Of a stretch of 64,000 nucleotides of DNA, positions 60,415 through 64,000 are shown piece by piece. The notes beneath the pieces were generated by a model. That model did not search any database. It was not told the origin of the DNA and saw only the letters and a list, made by a program, of their open reading frames with translations. The stretch is from positions 124,001-188,000 of the forward strand of contig NZ_VIVL01000004.1 in the NCBI RefSeq assembly GCF_007828835.1, read 5' to 3'. A program made the position numbers and the translations under genes. The stretch is from Variovorax beijingensis. Lineage in GTDB: Bacteria; Pseudomonadota; Gammaproteobacteria; Burkholderiales; Burkholderiaceae_C. Positions within the stretch are counted from its first letter, which is position 1. Each line of letters starts with the position of its first letter.

Positions 60415-61314
60415 TCAGCCGCGCGCGTAGCCGTTGAACTGCCGCATCATGGCGGCCGTGTCTTCCGCCCCGAGCCCGGCCGCGACGAAGGCGCGGTGCA
60501 GCTCGGAGACCGCGCCCGCGAGCGGCAGCGGCAGGCGTTCGCCCTGTGCAAAGGCCTGCACCGCCTCGAGGTCCTTGAGCATGTTGTCGATGCGGCCGGT
60601 GGGCGTGAAATCGCGCGCGGCCATCTTGGGGCCGAACTCGCGCAGGATCTGGCTGTCGGCCCGGCCACCGGCCAGCGCGGCGTGCAGCTTCGACGCATCG
60701 ACGCCGCCAGCCTCCGCCAGCCGCACCGCCTCGGCCACGGCCTGGAAGCCGATGGCGCAAAGCAGCTGGTTGACCAGCTTGGTGGTCTGGCCCGCGCCGC
60801 TTTCGCCCATGCGGGTGTAGTTGGCGCACAGGCTGTCCATCACGGCGCGTGCGCGTGCCACGTCGTCCTTGCTGCCGCCTGCCATGACCGTCAGCTGCCC
60901 GAGCAGGGCCTTGGGGGCACCGCCCGACAGCGGCGCATCGACGAAACCCATGCCCGTGCGCTCGCGCAGCGACTGCGCGAGCCGGCGCGTGGAGGCCGGG
61001 TCGATGGAAGACATGTCGATCAGCAGCCGTTGCGGATCGGCGGGCGCGGCAGCGGCCACGCCGGCTTCGCCGAAGAGCGCGCGCTCCAGCACCGCCGCCG
61101 AGTTGAGGCTGGTGATGACGAAGCCGCTCGCCGACGCGGCTGCAGCCGCGGTGCCGGCGGCGCGCGCGCCCTGCTGCTGCAGCGCGGCGACCTTGGCGGC
61201 GTCGAGGTCGAACACGCACACCGCGTGGCCGCATTCGAGCAGGCGGCGCGCAATGGCCGAGCCCATGATGCCCACGCCGATCACGGCCACGCGCTGGCCA
61301 GGCTGCGCGGCCAT
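60415..61314 (-). CDS. NAD(P)-dependent beta-hydroxyacid dehydrogenase (tartronate-semialdehyde reductase-like)
   Basis: 299 aa. N-terminal Rossmann motif VIGVGIMGSAIA at 9-20, substrate-binding DAPLSGGAPKA, and catalytic Lys in GAGQTTKLVNQ. The family includes GarR, HibD and related oxidoreductases of 3-hydroxy acids. It lies 3 nt after the SDR gene, so the two are co-expressed. Confidence 0.88.
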   Translation of the reverse strand: MAAQPGQRVAVIGVGIMGSAIARRLLECGHAVCVFDLDAAKVAALQQQGARAAGTAAAAASASGFVITSLNSAAVLERALFGEAGVAAAAPADPQRLLIDMSSIDPASTRRLAQSLRERTGMGFVDAPLSGGAPKALLGQLTVMAGGSKDDVARARAVMDSLCANYTRMGESGAGQTTKLVNQLLCAIGFQAVAEAVRLAEAGGVDASKLHAALAGGRADSQILREFGPKMAARDFTPTGRIDNMLKDLEAVQAFAQGERLPLPLAGAVSELHRAFVAAGLGAEDTAAMMRQFNGYARG

Positions 61315-61317
61315 GAA

Positions 61318-62079
61318 TCAGAGGCTGGCGGTGATGCCGCCGTCCACGTACAGGATGTGGCCGTTGACGAAGCTCGATGCGTCCGACGCCAGGAAGATCG
61401 CCGCGCCGCCGAGTTCTTCCACCTCGCCCCAGCGCCCGGCGGGCGTGCGGCCGGAGAGCCAGGCCGTGAAGGCTTCATCGGCCACCAGCGACTGCGTCAG
61501 CTCGGTCTTGAAATAGCCCGGCCCCAGGCCGTTGACCTGGATGCCGTGCTTGCCGAGGTCGATCGCCATGCCCTTGGTGAGCATCTTCACCGCGCCCTTG
61601 GTGGCGGCATAGGGTGCGATGCCCGGGCGGCCGAGTTCGCTTTGCACCGAGCAGACGTTGATGATCTTGCCGCGCTTGCGCTCGATCATGCGCTGCGCCA
61701 CGAAGCGGCCGACGAAGAACACGCTGTCGATGTTGGTGGTGGTGATCTTGTGCCAGGCATCGATCGGGAACTCCGCGAACGCGCCGCGATGCTGCATGCC
61801 CGCGTTGTTGACCAGGATGTCGATGGCGCCGACTTCGGCTTCGATGCGGGCCACGCCGGCCTCCACGGCGGCGGCGTCGGTCACGTCGAAGGCCATGGCC
61901 TCGGCTGCAACGCCCCGGGCGCGCAGCGCGTCGCGCGCGGCTTCGAGTGCGGCGGCATCGCGCGCATTGAGCACGATGCGCGCGCCGGCCGAGCCCAGTG
62001 CCGCGGCCAGCGCGAAGCCGATGCCCTTGCTGGAGCCGGTGATGAGGGCGGTGCGCCCGGTCAGGTCGAAGAGTTTCAA
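61318..62079 (-). CDS. SDR oxidoreductase, gluconate 5-dehydrogenase-like
   Basis: 253 aa. LFDLTGRTALITGSSKGIG at the N-terminus, NNAGMQHRG, catalytic Ser (NVCSVQSELG), YAATK and GLGPGYFKTELT are close to the IdnO/gluconate 5-dehydrogenase group. The start is TTG 62079 with CTGGAGCCCCGC before it; a TTG at 62121 is also in frame but lacks a ribosome binding site. It reduces or oxidises a keto-sugar acid and faces a gluconate-type operator region. Confidence 0.85.
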   Translation of the reverse strand: MKLFDLTGRTALITGSSKGIGFALAAALGSAGARIVLNARDAAALEAARDALRARGVAAEAMAFDVTDAAAVEAGVARIEAEVGAIDILVNNAGMQHRGAFAEFPIDAWHKITTTNIDSVFFVGRFVAQRMIERKRGKIINVCSVQSELGRPGIAPYAATKGAVKMLTKGMAIDLGKHGIQVNGLGPGYFKTELTQSLVADEAFTAWLSGRTPAGRWGEVEELGGAAIFLASDASSFVNGHILYVDGGITASL

Positions 62080-62130
62080 GCGGGGCTCCAGGAGGGATGG
62101 CGGAATGCGTGGCGGTGGCAATGCAAATAC

Positions 62131-62222
62131 GTTACCGGTATCTTATTGTGCCGTCAATGGTGGAAACCTTCGTGGGGCTTCCATCAGGCAGGGTGGCAAC
62201 GCAGTTAAAGTTACCGGTATCT
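62131..62222. promoter_or_regulatory. duplicated GTTACCGGTATCT operator boxes
   Basis: GTTACCGGTATCT occurs at 62131-62143 and 62210-62222, 79 nt apart in direct orientation. Each resembles the gluconate/idonate repressor site (ATGTTACCGGTAACAT) of LacI-type regulators. The pair lies in the divergent promoter region of the SDR and hydroxyacid-dehydrogenase genes, and the spacing would allow looping. Confidence 0.65.
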
Positions 62223-62260
62223 ATTTTGCGCAGCCGCGCCATCCCCGCAGGAGAATCCGC

Positions 62261-63214
62261 TTGACCGCTGTCCCCCGACCCCCGCATGTGCTGATGCCCG
62301 GCCCCTATCCGGAATGGGATATGGAGCCGATGCAGGCGAGCTACACGCTGCTTCGCTGGTGGGAGGCGCCGGACCGGCAGGCCTTCATCGCCGAGCACGC
62401 CGCGGACATCCGCGCCGTGGCCACGCGCGGCGAGCTCGGTGCCAGCGCCGAGCTGATCGCATCGCTGCCGGCGCTGGAGCTGATCGCCTGCTATGGCGTG
62501 GGCACCGACGGCATCGACCTTGCGGCCTGCCGTGCGCGCGGCATCCGCGTGACCAACACGCCCGACGTGCTCAACGGCGACGTGGCCGACCTGGCCGTGG
62601 GCCTCGCGCTCGCGCTGCAGCGGTCCATTCCAGCCGGCGACCGCTTCGTGCGCAGCGGCGAATGGGCCAAGGGCCCGATGCCGCTGGCCACCCGCTTCTT
62701 CGGCCAGCGCGTGGGCATTGCCGGCTTCGGACGCATCGGCAGCACCATCGCGCGGCGGCTCTCGGGCTTCGAGATGGAGCTGGGCTACTTCAGCCGCACG
62801 GCGCGCGAGGACAGCCCGCATCGCCACTTCGCCAGCCTCGCGGCCATGGCCGAATGGTGCGACGTGCTGATCGTCATCCTGCCCGGCGGCGAGGCCACGC
62901 GCGGCATCGTCGATGCGAAGGTGCTGCAGGCGCTCGGCCCCAAGGGCTGGCTCGTGAACGTGTCGCGCGGCACCACGGTGGACGAGGGCGCACTGCTGCA
63001 GGCGCTCGAGCAGCGCGCCATCGCGGGCGCGGCACTCGACGTGTTCCAGAACGAGCCGCGCATCGACCCGCGCTTTGCGGCGCTCGACAATGTGGTGCTG
63101 CACCCGCACCATGGCAGCGGCACCGAGCAGACGCGCCGCGCCATGGGCGAGCTGGTCCGCCGCAACCTGCAGGCCCACTTCGGCGGCCAGCCCCTCGTCA
63201 CCCCGGTCGCCTGA
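62261..63214 (+). CDS. D-isomer-specific 2-hydroxyacid dehydrogenase (glyoxylate/keto-acid reductase type)
   Basis: 317 aa. Rossmann motif GIAGFGRIGSTIARRLSGF with SRT after the second strand, suggesting NADP(H). The catalytic Arg (VNVSRGTTVDE), Glu (DVFQNEPR) and His (LHPHHGSGTEQTR) are all present. GVGTDGIDLAACRARGI is standard for GhrB/hydroxypyruvate reductase relatives. TTG 62261 is preceded by CAGGAGAATCCGC, so I chose it over a later ATG. Confidence 0.87.
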   Translation: MTAVPRPPHVLMPGPYPEWDMEPMQASYTLLRWWEAPDRQAFIAEHAADIRAVATRGELGASAELIASLPALELIACYGVGTDGIDLAACRARGIRVTNTPDVLNGDVADLAVGLALALQRSIPAGDRFVRSGEWAKGPMPLATRFFGQRVGIAGFGRIGSTIARRLSGFEMELGYFSRTAREDSPHRHFASLAAMAEWCDVLIVILPGGEATRGIVDAKVLQALGPKGWLVNVSRGTTVDEGALLQALEQRAIAGAALDVFQNEPRIDPRFAALDNVVLHPHHGSGTEQTRRAMGELVRRNLQAHFGGQPLVTPVA

Positions 63215-63234
63215 CGGCCTGAAGGAGAAATCCC

Positions 63235-64000
63235 ATGCGTATGCGCTGTATGTGCCTCGTGATCCATGCCCCCGACGACCTGCGCCTGGAGGAACAGGAC
63301 GCCGGAGACATCGGCCCGGGCCAGGTGCTGGTGAAGGTCGGCATGGGCGGCATCTGCGGCTCCGACCTGCATTACTTCCACCACGGCGGCTTCGGCACCG
63401 TGCGCATCAAGGAGCCGATGGTGCTGGGCCACGAGGTGGCCGGCACCGTGGTGGCCACGGCGCCCGGCGTCGACAGCGTGCGCATCGGCGACAAGGTGGC
63501 GGTCAATCCGAGCCGCCCCTGCGGCGCCTGCAAGTTCTGTCTCGAAGGCCTGCCCAACCAGTGCCTGGACATGCGCTTCTACGGCAGCGCCATGCGCACG
63601 CCCCACGTGCAGGGCGCGTTCCGCAACATGCTGCTGTGCGAGGCCACCCAGTGCGTGAAGGTGGCCGACCATGTGCCGCTGCGTCTGGCGGCGCTGGCCG
63701 AGCCGTTCTCGGTGGGGCTGCATGGCGTGTCGCGCGCAGGCCCCCTGCTGGGCAAGCGCGTGCTGGTGTCGGGCTGCGGGCCCATCGGCGTGCTGGCCAT
63801 CGCGGCCGCGCGTGCGCACGGTGCGGCCGAGATCACCGCCACCGACGTGGTCGACGAGCCGCTCGCCATCGCGCGCGCCATGGGGGCCGACCATGCCATC
63901 AACGTTGCGCAGGACAAGGGCTGGGTGTCGCGCTATTCGGCCGACAAGGGCACCTTCGACGTGATGCTCGAATGCTCGGGCAACGAACGTGCCCTGCGCG
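63235..64000 (+). CDS. idnD: L-idonate 5-dehydrogenase, zinc alcohol dehydrogenase family (3' truncated by window edge)
   Basis: At least 255 aa, open to the window end. Catalytic zinc ligands lie in GICGSDLHYFHHGG (Cys) and GHEVAG (His). The structural zinc Cys cluster (PCGACKFCLEGLPNQCLD) and the cofactor motif SGCGPIGVLA follow. FHHGGFG and the Cys cluster fit IdnD, which oxidises L-idonate to 5-ketogluconate. GAAGGAGAAATCCC precedes the ATG, and it follows the hydroxyacid dehydrogenase by 20 nt. Confidence 0.85.
   Translation, partial: MRMRCMCLVIHAPDDLRLEEQDAGDIGPGQVLVKVGMGGICGSDLHYFHHGGFGTVRIKEPMVLGHEVAGTVVATAPGVDSVRIGDKVAVNPSRPCGACKFCLEGLPNQCLDMRFYGSAMRTPHVQGAFRNMLLCEATQCVKVADHVPLRLAALAEPFSVGLHGVSRAGPLLGKRVLVSGCGPIGVLAIAAARAHGAAEITATDVVDEPLAIARAMGADHAINVAQDKGWVSRYSADKGTFDVMLECSGNERALR

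Noticed and set aside
1..64000. tRNA, rRNA, insertion sequence, prophage or integrative-element genes
   Set aside because: No cloverleaf-like sequence, transposase, integrase or phage structural protein was recognised on either strand.

Overview
The window is a very GC-rich, densely packed bacterial chromosome segment. Protein content points to a Comamonadaceae betaproteobacterium, most like Variovorax. The evidence is polyhydroxyalkanoate genes of class I type, many TctC/Bug-type periplasmic receptors without transport partners, AtuA-type proteins, CaiB and CitE genes, and two diverged copies of a GC-rich intergenic repeat in opposite orientation. The genus is my inference from these family combinations; no rRNA or tRNA gene is present. 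I see no prophage, insertion sequence or CRISPR array, so this reads as ordinary chromosome rich in catabolic and regulatory modules.

Layout. 1-6340 is a stress-like group: a DUF3182 protein entering from the left, an alpha/beta hydrolase, a small membrane protein, two hemerythrin-domain proteins, a 63-aa protein and a large-subunit catalase (KatE). 6335-9073 (minus) encodes homospermidine synthase and a PuuB-like amine oxidoreductase. 9304-12613 holds a phospholipase D lipoprotein, an NlpD-like lipoprotein, CreA and a NUDIX hydrolase. 12633-14063 is a divergent fumarylpyruvate-hydrolase/maleylacetoacetate-isomerase pair, followed by PgeF. 15211-18194 is phaC-phaA; phaB is separate at 25513-26250. 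18410-24416 is a LysR-controlled CoA-ester operon (MaoC hydratase, CaiB transferase, CitE lyase, two receptors), best read as itaconate/C5-dicarboxylate catabolism. 24507-29902 holds a MORN protein, a CinA-family protein, phaB, dctA, a CPA2 antiporter and a small unknown protein.

30136-31650 is a homoserine dehydrogenase gene preceded by a threonine/isoleucine-rich leader peptide and an intrinsic attenuator. 31756-33793 has a DUF1090 protein, a RIO-type kinase and a secreted protein whose signal peptide carries 32 consecutive serines encoded by a hexanucleotide repeat. 33908-40048 is an AtuA/receptor cluster ending in a lipoprotein hydrolase. 40045-49645 has four regulator-target pairs: LysR with a quinone reductase, Lrp with acetolactate synthase, MarR with a Tat-type hydrolase, and AraC with a class II aldolase and an MFS transporter.

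49649-60037 is a seven-gene minus-strand operon (aminotransferase, C45 acyltransferase/amidase, peptide-type ABC transporter, cysteine-rich CxxCH protein) divergent from a GntR regulator. 60041-64000 is a sugar-acid module: two divergent gene sets sharing duplicated GTTACCGGTATCT boxes that resemble gluconate/idonate-type operators, with the L-idonate dehydrogenase gene leaving on the right.

The most noteworthy items are the attenuator ahead of hom, the poly-serine microsatellite signal peptide, the twin MarR palindromes, the paired sugar-acid operators whose regulator is not in view, and the C45/aminotransferase/ABC operon.
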